Shown here: one piece after another, positions 1-7,395 of the stretch | Position numbering within the stretch: position 1 is the stretch's first letter | Layout: every line of letters starts with the position of its first letter | Assembly (NCBI GenBank): GCA_003509545.1 | Contig: DOLC01000049.1 | Location: forward strand, 1-44,114 | Length of the DNA stretch: 44,114 nucleotides | Reading direction: 5' to 3' | DNA from: Peptococcaceae bacterium | GTDB lineage: Bacteria > Bacillota > DSM-521 > Neomoorellales > Neomoorellaceae | Notes under the pieces: model-generated | The model's input: the letters and a program-made list of their open reading frames with translations, nothing else | Told to the model about the DNA's origin: nothing | Databases searched by the model: none | Made by a program: the position numbers and the translations under genes

Positions 1-46
1 GGCAGTTGACGCTGTAGTATTAATAAAGAAGCCACTTTACTTGTGA

Positions 47-69
47 GAGGATAAATAGGCTTTATCCTC
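47..69 (+). other. small perfect hairpin in the leader before sdhA
   Basis: GAGGATAAA at 47-55 pairs perfectly with TTTATCCTC at 61-69 around a 5-nt loop. It lies 17 nt before a strong terminator. It may be the 3' end of an upstream transcript or part of a leader RNA; the window starts too close to decide. Confidence 0.4.
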
Positions 70-85
70 AGGAAAACAGGTAAAG

Positions 86-135
86 CCTGGCGTAGAGGAT
101 CGGCCCGGTTTACGGTCCTTTATGCCAGGTTTTTT
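86..135 (+). terminator. strong intrinsic terminator or attenuator upstream of sdhA
   Basis: A 17-bp stem (86-102 with 113-129, including three G-U pairs) with a 10-nt loop is followed immediately by six T residues. It lies 65 bp before the sdhA start and no clear promoter is visible between the two. It therefore either ends an upstream gene that lies outside the window or attenuates the sdh operon. Confidence 0.85.
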
Positions 136-200
136 ATTTGCAGCAACTGGCCGAAAGAGATGGCTTAAGCTTGGGTAAAAGGAGGTTACTATTATATCGT

Positions 201-1916
201 ATGAAAATTGTGGCCCACGACCTCATCATCCTTGGAGCGGGTCTTGCCGGGCTCAGGGCAGCCATTGAGGCGGCCAGGGTGAGCCGAGGTGAACTCGACA
301 TAGCAATAATGGCCAAGACCCAGCTCGTACGACCCCATTCGGTCTGCGCGGAGGGTGGTACGGCGGCGGCTATAAGGCCGGAAGAAGGAGATAGCCTGGA
401 ACTCCACGCCTGGGACACCGTGAAGGGTAGCGATTTCTTAGCCGATCAGGATGCGGTGGAGCTTTTTGTCAGAACAATCCCTCAAGAAATATTGCAGCTT
501 GAACACTGGGGTATACCCTGGGCGAGGAGAGAGGACGGGAGGATCGCCCAGCGCCCCTTCGGAGGCCACAGCTTTCCGCGGGCCGTGTTCGCTGCCGACA
601 AGACGGGCTTCTTCGAGGTGCATACGCTATACGATACCCTGCTTAAGTATCCTCGGGTGACTAGGTACGAAGAATATATGGCCACTTCATTGTTGCTCGA
701 AGAAGGTCAATACCGCGGCTTCACGGCCGTAGACCTCAAGAGCGGAGAGTTTCTGGTGTTCCGGTCCAAAGCCCTGATTATTGCTACGGGAGGAGCCTGC
801 CGCATATACGGCTTTACTACTTACTCCCACACGGTAACCGGTGACGGCATGGCCATAGCCTATCGGGCGGGACTGCCGTTAAAGGATATGGAATTTGTAC
901 AATTTCATCCTACGGGCCTCGTGCCTTCGGGAATTCTCATTACCGAGGCCGCCCGGGGAGAGGGAGGTTATTTAGTCAACAATCTGGGCGAACGGTTTAT
1001 GAAGAAATATGCCGAAAAGATGATGGAACTGGCCCCAAGGGATATTGTGTCCCGCTCGGAGATGTTGGAGATAGAAGCAGGGCGGGGATTCCAGGGACCC
1101 CAGGGTTTGGACTACGTCCACTTAGATTTGAGGCATTTGGGACGGCATAAGATAAATGAAAGGTTGCCCCTGATAAGAGAAGTGGCCATAAAGTTTGCGG
1201 GGCTCGACCCCATAGAGCGGCCGATTCCTGTACGCCCTGTGGCCCATTACTCCATGGGCGGCATCCATGTCGATATAGAGGGCGCGACCCCCGTTCCCGG
1301 TATTTGGGCGGCGGGAGAAGTGGCGTGTGTATCCCTACACGGTGCTAACCGGCTAGGGACGAATTCTACCGCCGAGTGTCTGGTCTGGGGAGCCATAACC
1401 GGCAAGAAGGCGGCCCAATATGCCCTGAAAGAACGACAGTTCCTGGAGCTACCGATGGAGAAGGCCCGCGAAGAGGAAAGCAGGGTAATGGAGAAAATAC
1501 TCAATCGTCAAGGGGACGAAAACCTTTACACCATAAGGCGCGAATTGCGGGAAGTTATGGATGCCAACGTAGGAGTGTTCCGGACCGGGGAGGGCTTGGC
1601 CAAGGCCTTAAAGCGGATAAAGGAACTGCAAGAGCGCTTCCACAGGTGCGGGCTAAAGGATCGCAGCCGGATATATAACACAGATCTGGTGTCGTACCTA
1701 GAACTGGAGAATATGCTGGAGCTGGCCGAGGTGATAACCGCCGGGGCCCTCGCCCGGGAAGAATCGCGCGGCGGCCATGCCAGGCGAGACTTCCCCCAGA
1801 GGGATGATAAGAACTGGCTTAAGCATACCCTGGCCTACTACACGCCTTCCGGGCCAAAACTGGAGTACATTCCGGTGAACATAACCATCTGGGAGCCTAC
1901 GGAAAGAAAATATTAA
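201..1916 (+). CDS. sdhA: succinate dehydrogenase/fumarate reductase flavoprotein subunit
   Basis: This 571-residue catalytic flavoprotein interconverts succinate and fumarate on the cytoplasmic face of the membrane. The N-terminal dinucleotide fold (GAGLAG, residues 12-17) is followed by HSVCAEGG, where His46 is the expected covalent FAD attachment site. QFHPTGL (His236 region), TEAARGEGG, HYSMGGI and GANRLGTNS are the usual substrate and FAD motifs, and the length is normal. An upstream in-frame TTG at 138 exists, but the ATG at 201 follows AGGAGG (180-185, a rather long gap of 15) and starts exactly before the flavin fold, so I chose it. It is the first gene of an sdhACDB-fumarase-malic enzyme operon. 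Whether it runs as dehydrogenase or fumarate reductase in vivo cannot be read from the sequence. Confidence 0.95.
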   Translation: MKIVAHDLIILGAGLAGLRAAIEAARVSRGELDIAIMAKTQLVRPHSVCAEGGTAAAIRPEEGDSLELHAWDTVKGSDFLADQDAVELFVRTIPQEILQLEHWGIPWARREDGRIAQRPFGGHSFPRAVFAADKTGFFEVHTLYDTLLKYPRVTRYEEYMATSLLLEEGQYRGFTAVDLKSGEFLVFRSKALIIATGGACRIYGFTTYSHTVTGDGMAIAYRAGLPLKDMEFVQFHPTGLVPSGILITEAARGEGGYLVNNLGERFMKKYAEKMMELAPRDIVSRSEMLEIEAGRGFQGPQGLDYVHLDLRHLGRHKINERLPLIREVAIKFAGLDPIERPIPVRPVAHYSMGGIHVDIEGATPVPGIWAAGEVACVSLHGANRLGTNSTAECLVWGAITGKKAAQYALKERQFLELPMEKAREEESRVMEKILNRQGDENLYTIRRELREVMDANVGVFRTGEGLAKALKRIKELQERFHRCGLKDRSRIYNTDLVSYLELENMLELAEVITAGALAREESRGGHARRDFPQRDDKNWLKHTLAYYTPSGPKLEYIPVNITIWEPTERKY

Positions 1917-1946
1917 GGGGGACACCCGTTACAGGAGGTGAGCACA

Positions 1947-2372
1947 GTGCGGCGGTATAATAACCGGCTGGGGATAAGAGGCTGGATTTATGCGGGGAAC
2001 TATGGCTTAGAGCGTTACCTTTACTTCCTGCACCGTATAAGCGGGTTGGGCTTAATTTTTTATCTTCTCCTGCATATTGGCGTAACCTCGGCCAGGATAT
2101 ACGGTGGTGCCGCCTGGGAACAGACCATGTCCCTCCTTTCGGGCCCGGCCTTCAAGCTGGGCGAGTATGTTCTCATGGCGGGAGCCATATTCCATGCCGC
2201 CAACGGATTGCGCCTTATCATTACGGAACTGGGGATGTGCATCGGGACGCCCGGGCGCCAGGAATACCCTTATGTCTCCTCGGTAAGGAAACAACGTCGT
2301 CTGATGATTGTAGTAATGATTATAATCGCCGTGTTGCTGCTTATAAGCGGCGTGGACTTCTTCATCCTGTAG
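1947..2372 (+). CDS. sdhC: succinate dehydrogenase membrane anchor, cytochrome b subunit (SdhC-like)
   Basis: This 141-residue protein has three hydrophobic helices (about residues 27-48, 72-95 and 116-140). HRISG (His29) and FHAANGLR (His83) are typical of SdhC anchors and are the likely haem b and quinone-site residues. GTG at 1938 overlaps the ribosome binding site AGGAGGTGA (1933-1941), so the GTG at 1947 is the better start. It sits between the flavoprotein and a second small anchor. With it, it should hold the SdhA/SdhB pair to the membrane and pass electrons to or from menaquinone. Confidence 0.85.
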   Translation: MRRYNNRLGIRGWIYAGNYGLERYLYFLHRISGLGLIFYLLLHIGVTSARIYGGAAWEQTMSLLSGPAFKLGEYVLMAGAIFHAANGLRLIITELGMCIGTPGRQEYPYVSSVRKQRRLMIVVMIIIAVLLLISGVDFFIL

Positions 2373-2384
2373 GAGGGGATATCC

Positions 2385-2753
2385 TTGCGGGAGTCACGCT
2401 ACTGGATACTATCCCTAGGGGCTGCAGTATGTTTGGTCGTCCTCCTGGGAATCCATCTCTCTATCATGCACCTGGATACCTTGCTGGCTTACCTGGGGGT
2501 GGTGAATGCAGATCCCCTACACTATCAGGCGGTGATGGCCAGGGGAAGAAGCGGGGGCTGGGTGTTGGCCTACATCCTGCTCCTGGCCTTCGGTCTCTAT
2601 CATGGGCTATATGGTCTCCGCTCGGTCCTCAGTGAAGTTGTGAGTCCGACCGGGCAGCGACTCCTTACCTGGGCCGTAGTAGCTGTTGGATTTATTGCTT
2701 TCACCTGGGGGACCTATGTGGTTATCAAATCCAGCCTCATGGGGGGAGTGTAA
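2385..2753 (+). CDS. sdhD: succinate dehydrogenase second membrane anchor (SdhD-like)
   Basis: This 122-residue protein has three predicted transmembrane helices. The histidines in GIHLSIMH and the H-x-x-GLR pattern of YHGLYGLRS resemble haem/quinone anchor subunits. It starts with TTG at 2385, 6 nt after AGGAGGGG (2371-2378), and its stop directly abuts the start of sdhB. The assignment rests on position and topology more than on sequence identity, since SdhD proteins diverge fast. Having two anchors makes this a four-subunit enzyme. Confidence 0.75.
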   Translation: MRESRYWILSLGAAVCLVVLLGIHLSIMHLDTLLAYLGVVNADPLHYQAVMARGRSGGWVLAYILLLAFGLYHGLYGLRSVLSEVVSPTGQRLLTWAVVAVGFIAFTWGTYVVIKSSLMGGV

Positions 2754-3566
2754 TTGGCTAATTTTAGAATACAGCGGTATGACCCTGAAAAAGACAGTAG
2801 GCCTTATTTCCAAACCTATGAAGTACCCGTGGAGCAGGGTATGAGTATTCTAGATTGCCTATTTTACATTAAAGAACGATTGGACGCCACTCTGAGCTTC
2901 CGGGCTTCCTGCCGGATGGGAATATGCGGCTCCTGTGCCATGTACATCAACGGCCTGCCAAGGCTGGCATGCGAAACCCAGGCCACATCTTTGGCAACCG
3001 ACACCATAGAGGTAAGGCCGTTACCTAACTATGAAATAATCAAAGATCTGGTAGTCGACCTCTCGCCCCTCTTCGAGAAGCACCAGAGGGTGAGGCCCTG
3101 GATCATTCCTTATGAACTCGAGGAACTCGACCGGCCGACAAAGGAGTACGTGCAATCGCCCGCGGAGCTTGAAAAGTACCTACAGTTCGCGTACTGTTTG
3201 AAATGTGGCCTGTGCCTGGCGGCATGTCCTACCATGGCTACGGACAATGAATTCATAGGACCCCAGGCGCTGGCCCAGGCCTTCCGCTATAATTCAGACA
3301 CCCGGGACGGGGGTGATGCCGAGCGTATTGCCGTTGTAGATACTCTACACGGCCTATGGCGCTGCCACATGGCAGGGGCCTGCGCCGAAGTTTGCCCTAA
3401 GGGGGTAGACCCCGCCCTAGCCATCCAGCTTATGAAGCGGGAAGCCGTTTTCGGCAAGAAGAAGGAACGGGCCAGGCTGGTGGACCCTCGCTGTGGGGTG
3501 ACACCCTTGCCCGGCATACCCAAGGCGCCGGAGCCCACGGTGAAAAGGAGTGAAGGAAAAAGATGA
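2754..3566 (+). CDS. sdhB: succinate dehydrogenase/fumarate reductase iron-sulfur subunit
   Basis: This 270-residue electron-transfer subunit links the flavin to the membrane anchors. The N-terminal ferredoxin fold carries the [2Fe-2S] ligands Cys53, Cys58, Cys61 and Cys73 (CRMGICGSC motif). The C-terminal domain has CLKCGLCLAACP and CHMAGACAEVCPKG for the [4Fe-4S] and [3Fe-4S] clusters. The TTG start at 2754 directly follows the sdhD stop, with a GGGGGAG site inside the sdhD end, which suggests translational coupling. The charged tail after about residue 235 is variable in this family. The stop overlaps the next gene by ATGA. Confidence 0.93.
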   Translation: MANFRIQRYDPEKDSRPYFQTYEVPVEQGMSILDCLFYIKERLDATLSFRASCRMGICGSCAMYINGLPRLACETQATSLATDTIEVRPLPNYEIIKDLVVDLSPLFEKHQRVRPWIIPYELEELDRPTKEYVQSPAELEKYLQFAYCLKCGLCLAACPTMATDNEFIGPQALAQAFRYNSDTRDGGDAERIAVVDTLHGLWRCHMAGACAEVCPKGVDPALAIQLMKREAVFGKKKERARLVDPRCGVTPLPGIPKAPEPTVKRSEGKR

Positions 3567-4405
3567 GGAATATTCGCGTCCGGGACATAATCAATGCCGT
3601 CGAGCGGCTCTGTGTTGAAGCCTGTACTACCCTGCATGGTGACTGGTGGGAGGCGGTGGAGGAGGCCATATCACGAGAAGAATCCCCGTTGGGCAAAGAT
3701 ATCTTGAAGTTGCTTCAGGAAAATGCTAGACTGGCCGCCTCTACCGGCGAGGCCATCTGCCAGGATACGGGTATGGCGGTAGTTTTCGTAGAGCTGGGTC
3801 AGGAGGTGCACATAGAGGGAGGAAGTCTGTACGACGCAATAAACGAAGGGATACGGCGTGGGTATGTCAAGGGGTACTTACGGAAATCCGTAGTAAACGA
3901 TCCCTTAATCCGCCGGAACACCGGTGACAATACACCGGCCGTAATTCACGTGGACATCGTCCCAGGTTCCAACCTTAGAATCACGGTAGCTCCTAAAGGC
4001 GGGGGATCGGAGAACTGCTCCGGGTTAAAAATGCTAAGGCCCGCCGACGGGAGGGAGGGTGTTATACGGTACGTTTTAGAAGTAGTGGAGGCTGCAGGAG
4101 CCAATCCCTGTCCGCCGATAACAGTGGGCGTCGGTCTCGGCGGGAACTTTGAAATGGCGGCCATTTTGGCTAAAAAAGCCCTTCTGCGGCCTTTAGGCCA
4201 GAGGCATCCTGAGGCGCATATAGCAGAACTGGAAACAGAAATTTTAGAGCGCATAAACAGCACGGGCATAGGGCCCCAGGGCCTTGGGGGGCGCATAACG
4301 GCTCTTGACGTGCATATAGAGACCTATCCCACCCATATAACCAGTTTACCGGTAGCCGTAAACATCCAGTGCCATGCAACACGCCATGCGGAAGCATTTT
4401 TGTAG
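3563..4405 (+). CDS. fumarate hydratase class I, alpha subunit
   Basis: This 280-residue protein matches the N-terminal catalytic half of class I (iron-sulfur) fumarase/tartrate dehydratase. The conserved cysteines expected to bind the oxygen-sensitive [4Fe-4S] cluster are visible in ICQDTGM, GSENCSGLKM and NPCPPITVGVG. It catalyses the reversible hydration of fumarate to malate together with the beta subunit encoded next. Its ATG overlaps the sdhB stop (ATGA at 3563-3566), so it is translationally coupled to the sdh genes. An L-tartrate dehydratase alpha subunit would look similar, but the sdh and malic enzyme neighbours favour fumarase. Confidence 0.9.
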   Translation: MRNIRVRDIINAVERLCVEACTTLHGDWWEAVEEAISREESPLGKDILKLLQENARLAASTGEAICQDTGMAVVFVELGQEVHIEGGSLYDAINEGIRRGYVKGYLRKSVVNDPLIRRNTGDNTPAVIHVDIVPGSNLRITVAPKGGGSENCSGLKMLRPADGREGVIRYVLEVVEAAGANPCPPITVGVGLGGNFEMAAILAKKALLRPLGQRHPEAHIAELETEILERINSTGIGPQGLGGRITALDVHIETYPTHITSLPVAVNIQCHATRHAEAFL

Positions 4406-4419
4406 GGGAGGTGATGACT

Positions 4420-4968
4420 ATGACGCGGCTTACCACACCCCTTAGTTCGGACATTATTGGGAAGCTCGAGGCCGGTGAGCAGGTGAGGTTAAGCGGGGTC
4501 ATTTTCACCGCGAGGGACGCTGCCCATAAGAAGTTGGTGGAAACTTACCGGGCAGGGGGAAAATTGCCGGTTGATTTGGAGGGGCAGATCATTTACTACG
4601 TAGGCCCATGCCCCCCCAAGCCGGGAAAAGTGATCGGCTCTGCCGGTCCTACCACCAGCGGCCGCATGGACCCTTATACCCCCCTTTTGATACGGCAGCT
4701 GGGGCTTAAGGGAATGATCGGCAAGGGAAACAGGAGCCCCGAAGTGGTAGAGGCTATAAAGGAGAAGGGTGCCGTGTATTTTTTGGCCCTGGGTGGAGCG
4801 GGAGCCCTGTTGGCCCAAAGGATCAAAAAGGCCGAGATAGTGGCCTACGAGGAACTGGGCCCCGAGGCCATTTACCGCCTCGAGGTGGAGGACTTTCCCC
4901 TCATAGTAGGTATTGACAGCCGGGGCCAAAACGCCTACCTTATGGGCAAGGCCCGGTATTCCAAATAG
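4420..4968 (+). CDS. fumarate hydratase class I, beta subunit
   Basis: This 182-residue protein corresponds to the C-terminal half of class I fumarase, with the family motifs IGSAGPTTSGRMD, GKGN and GGAGALLAQ. It completes the substrate pocket of the alpha subunit. The open frame extends upstream through the end of the alpha gene. The ribosome binding site GGGGAGGTGA (4405-4414) points to the ATG at 4420 as start, and the overlapping ATG at 4414 is the alternative. It lies between the alpha subunit and malic enzyme in the same operon. Confidence 0.9.
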   Translation: MTRLTTPLSSDIIGKLEAGEQVRLSGVIFTARDAAHKKLVETYRAGGKLPVDLEGQIIYYVGPCPPKPGKVIGSAGPTTSGRMDPYTPLLIRQLGLKGMIGKGNRSPEVVEAIKEKGAVYFLALGGAGALLAQRIKKAEIVAYEELGPEAIYRLEVEDFPLIVGIDSRGQNAYLMGKARYSK

Positions 4969-4988
4969 AGTAAGGGGGTAAACGAGAA

Positions 4989-6212
4989 ATGGACATCAGA
5001 GCCAGAGCCCTAGCCTTACACCGTGAGAATCAAGGGAAAATAGCCCTCATGAGCAAGGTGCGCGTGCAAAGTCGCGAAGATTTGAGCCTGGCTTATACTC
5101 CGGGTGTGGCCGAGCCATGCAAGGAAATACACCGCGACCCCGACCTCGTTTGGGAATACACTTCCCGCGGTAATCTGGTCGCCGTGGTAACCGACGGGTC
5201 GGCAGTGCTGGGCCTTGGTGATATCGGCCCGGAGGCCGCCCTGCCGGTGATGGAGGGCAAATGTGTACTGTTCAAGACCTTCGGAGGAGTGGATGCCATA
5301 CCCGTTTGCCTGGCCACCAAGGATGTGGACCAGATCGTCGCAACCGTAAAACTTCTGGCCCCCGGCCTGGGCGGGGTTAACCTGGAAGACATATCAGCAC
5401 CCCGCTGCTTTGCCATAGAGGAGCGGCTGAAGAGAGAGACCGATATCCCCATCTTCCATGACGATCAACATGGAACTGCCATCGTGGTTGCCGCAGCCCT
5501 TATTAACGCCGCCAAGGTAGTGGGGAAAGAGTTAAAGGAACTCAAAATAGTAATCAACGGCGCGGGTGCGGCAGGTATTGCTACCACCAAACTCTTACTC
5601 AGTCTGGGAATAAGAGAAATTATCCTTTGCGATCGGAAGGGAGCCATCTACGCGGGGCGACAGGAGGGTATGAACCCTTATAAGGAGGAAATAGCGCTCC
5701 AGACCAATCGCGAGAAGGCTGAGAGCCTGGTGGAAGCCATGAAGGGCGCCGATGCCTTTGTGGGTCTTTCCGCCGCCGGTGCGGTAAACCAGGAAATGGT
5801 CAGGAGTATGGCCGAAAATGCTATCGTATTAGCCATGGCCAATCCCGTACCCGAAATATACCCTGAGGAGGCCAAGGCCGCCGGAGCGAAGGTCGTGGGT
5901 ACCGGCCGGTCAGACTTTCCCAATCAGATCAACAACGTGCTGGCCTTCCCCGGGGTATTACGGGGGGCGCTGGATGTAAGAGCCAGGGACATAAATGAGG
6001 ACATGAAAATAGCCGCCGCTTATGCTATAGCAGGGCTCATAGATGAAAAGGACCTGCAACCCGACTACATCATAACCGATGTCTTCGACGCCCGGGTGGC
6101 TCCGGCGGTGGCCGCAGCCGTGGCCAACGCAGCCATGGAGAGCGGGGTGGCCCGGTTGCAAAAAGAGCCGGCAGAGGTAGCCGAGCATACGAAGCGGCTG
6201 GTTCAGATCTAA
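4989..6212 (+). CDS. malic enzyme (NAD(P)-dependent malate dehydrogenase, decarboxylating)
   Basis: This 407-residue short-form bacterial malic enzyme oxidatively decarboxylates malate to pyruvate and CO2, or runs in reverse. AYTPGVAEPC, TDGSAVLGLGDIG, the metal-binding FHDDQHGTA, the Rossmann signature GAGAAGIA and AMANPVPE are all present. It has no C-terminal phosphotransacetylase extension. The ATG at 4989 follows AAGGGGGT. As last gene of the operon it closes a succinate-fumarate-malate-pyruvate path, and it is followed by a good terminator. Cofactor preference (NAD or NADP) is not certain from sequence. Confidence 0.93.
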   Translation: MDIRARALALHRENQGKIALMSKVRVQSREDLSLAYTPGVAEPCKEIHRDPDLVWEYTSRGNLVAVVTDGSAVLGLGDIGPEAALPVMEGKCVLFKTFGGVDAIPVCLATKDVDQIVATVKLLAPGLGGVNLEDISAPRCFAIEERLKRETDIPIFHDDQHGTAIVVAAALINAAKVVGKELKELKIVINGAGAAGIATTKLLLSLGIREIILCDRKGAIYAGRQEGMNPYKEEIALQTNREKAESLVEAMKGADAFVGLSAAGAVNQEMVRSMAENAIVLAMANPVPEIYPEEAKAAGAKVVGTGRSDFPNQINNVLAFPGVLRGALDVRARDINEDMKIAAAYAIAGLIDEKDLQPDYIITDVFDARVAPAVAAAVANAAMESGVARLQKEPAEVAEHTKRLVQI

Positions 6213-6261
6213 CCAGGTCACTACCGTAGACTTCAGATTACCCGGCTTGCCCTTTGTCAGT

Positions 6262-6295
6262 CCCCTGGGTCGCTGTCGCCAGGGGCAATTTTTTT
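6262..6295 (+). terminator. intrinsic terminator of the sdh-fum-malic enzyme operon
   Basis: CCCCTGG (6262-6268) pairs with CCAGGGG (6279-6285), followed closely by seven T residues (6289-6295). It lies 50 bp after the malic enzyme stop. The rest of the 6213-6524 intergenic stretch holds no convincing gene, only the promoter described at 6485-6493. Confidence 0.85.
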
Positions 6296-6484
6296 GGGCG
6301 GCCGCCCCCGAAATAATTTGCGGGTCAATCCCTGGGGTTCCTGTGCCTGTAGACTCTTGATTTTTTCAGGCTTTATTCTTACCGGCGCCCCTTGGCTTCC
6401 GCGGCGCAACTGATTGTCTTCGTCAGAGGAGGAGTGCGGGCCCCAAAGGAGCAGTACCTCGAGGAGGTCAACAGCTTGCTTTTA

Positions 6485-6493
6485 TGTTATAAT
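6485..6493 (+). promoter_or_regulatory. extended -10 promoter for the PgpA-like gene
   Basis: TGT followed by a perfect TATAAT (6488-6493) forms an extended -10 element 32 bp before the start codon. No good -35 box is seen at the expected distance, which is acceptable for extended -10 promoters. Confidence 0.6.
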
Positions 6494-6524
6494 CTACTTA
6501 TCGGGCGAAAGGGGGTCGAAGAAG

Positions 6525-7058
6525 ATGGGTTTGGCTAGGGCGACGCAGAAGGAACCGTATGCGCTGAACCTGAATTTGAAATATTTGACCATTGAGTGGT
6601 TACAGCGGAGGGGCGTCGATTTGGAGGATATAGCCTCCCTCGTTTACACTATACAGAAAAAATATGTCCCCGGCCTTACCATTGAATATTGCCGGGAAAG
6701 TGTGGAAAGGGTACTGGAAAAACGGGAAGTGCAAAATGCCGTTTTTACAGGTCTTTCCCTGGACGAGATGGCCGAAAAGGGCCTTTTCGAGGAGCCGCTG
6801 TCCGAGATGTTGTGCAGTGACGACGGCCTTTACGGTATCGATGAAGTACTGGCCTTGAGCATTGTGAATATTTACGGCTCCATAGGCCTGACGAACTTCG
6901 GCTACCTTGACAAAGTCAAACCCGGTATATTGGGAAAAATAAACCAAGAGAAGGGCGAAAGGGTCAACACCTTTCTGGACGATCTGGTAGCCGCCATAGC
7001 CGCCGCGGCGGCGGCCCGCATAGCCCACCAAAGCCGGGATAGGAGGGGTGGCGGTTAA
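6525..7058 (+). CDS. phosphatidylglycerophosphatase A family protein (YutG-like)
   Basis: This 177-residue protein strongly resembles Bacillus YutG/PgpA-type proteins. Recognisable segments are EDIASLVYTIQKKY, KREVQNAVFTGL, DDGLYGIDEVLALSIVNIYG, FGYLDKVKPGIL and TFLDDLVAAIAAAAAARIAH. PgpA proteins dephosphorylate phosphatidylglycerophosphate in phospholipid synthesis. The Firmicute branch is shorter and less hydrophobic than E. coli PgpA, so the activity is less certain than the family. The frame is open further upstream to 6414, but AAAGGGGGT (6508-6516) and the promoter at 6485-6493 fix the ATG at 6525. It is transcribed alone. Confidence 0.85.
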   Translation: MGLARATQKEPYALNLNLKYLTIEWLQRRGVDLEDIASLVYTIQKKYVPGLTIEYCRESVERVLEKREVQNAVFTGLSLDEMAEKGLFEEPLSEMLCSDDGLYGIDEVLALSIVNIYGSIGLTNFGYLDKVKPGILGKINQEKGERVNTFLDDLVAAIAAAAAARIAHQSRDRRGGG

Positions 7059-7084
7059 CTTCTAAAGCTCCTTTGGCCTACCGG

Positions 7085-7192
7085 CGGTGTGGCCGACAGG
7101 AATCAGGCTGCCGGGGCCGCCTGGGGTACTGTCTCCCAGGGCGGCCCGTCGCGGGCAATCGGGGCAGTGCCTCTCTTAAGGTTAGCCCACCG
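7085..7192 (+). other. GC-rich structured element in the 3' region of the PgpA-like gene
   Basis: CGGTGTGGC (7085-7093) can pair with GCCCACCG (7185-7192) to enclose a long hairpin (7114-7125 with 7135-7147, 12 bp with one bulged base) and smaller stems. It ends 28 nt before a terminator at 7221. I could not match it to a riboswitch family. It may be a small RNA, a leader remnant, or an mRNA 3' structure. Confidence 0.35.
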
Positions 7193-7220
7193 AAGTCACC
7201 AGACTGCTGAGCCCGGGTGA

Positions 7221-7252
7221 AAGGACGGCCATTTCTCCGTCCTTAATTTTTT
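7221..7252 (+). terminator. intrinsic terminator before purine operon I
   Basis: AAGGACGG (7221-7228) pairs perfectly with CCGTCCTT (7237-7244), followed by AATTTTTT. It separates the upstream transcript from the sigma-H-like promoter at 7294. Confidence 0.85.
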
Positions 7253-7293
7253 GCCGTTTCGGCCCCTTAATCAATAACTTTTTCATAAATCAA

Positions 7294-7322
7294 GGAGGGA
7301 TTATTTCTTCTTCGTCGAATTA
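7294..7322 (+). promoter_or_regulatory. sigma-H-like promoter of purine operon I
   Basis: The -35 GGAGGGATT (7294-7302, one mismatch to RNAGGAWWW) and the -10 GTCGAATTA (7314-7322, full match to RNNGAATWW) are separated by 11 bp. The predicted transcript start is near 7329, leaving a leader of about 66 nt before the GTG at 7396. The same architecture recurs at 27722, 33037, 33132 and 38556. Confidence 0.6.
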
Positions 7323-7395
7323 CTACGTAAATGAGAGTTAAAGTTTTTTGGCTACGTTGATATTATACTTAACAAAATAAGTGGAGGGATGCATA

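Noticed and set aside
6414..6524. N-terminal extension of the PgpA-like gene
   Set aside because: The promoter and ribosome binding site lie inside it and the family starts at the later ATG.
7189..7215. Resemblance to the 3' box of cobalamin riboswitches (CCGAAGTCA...AGACTGC)
   Set aside because: The consensus GACCTGCC is broken and the AGGGAA and GCCACTG core segments are not found upstream.
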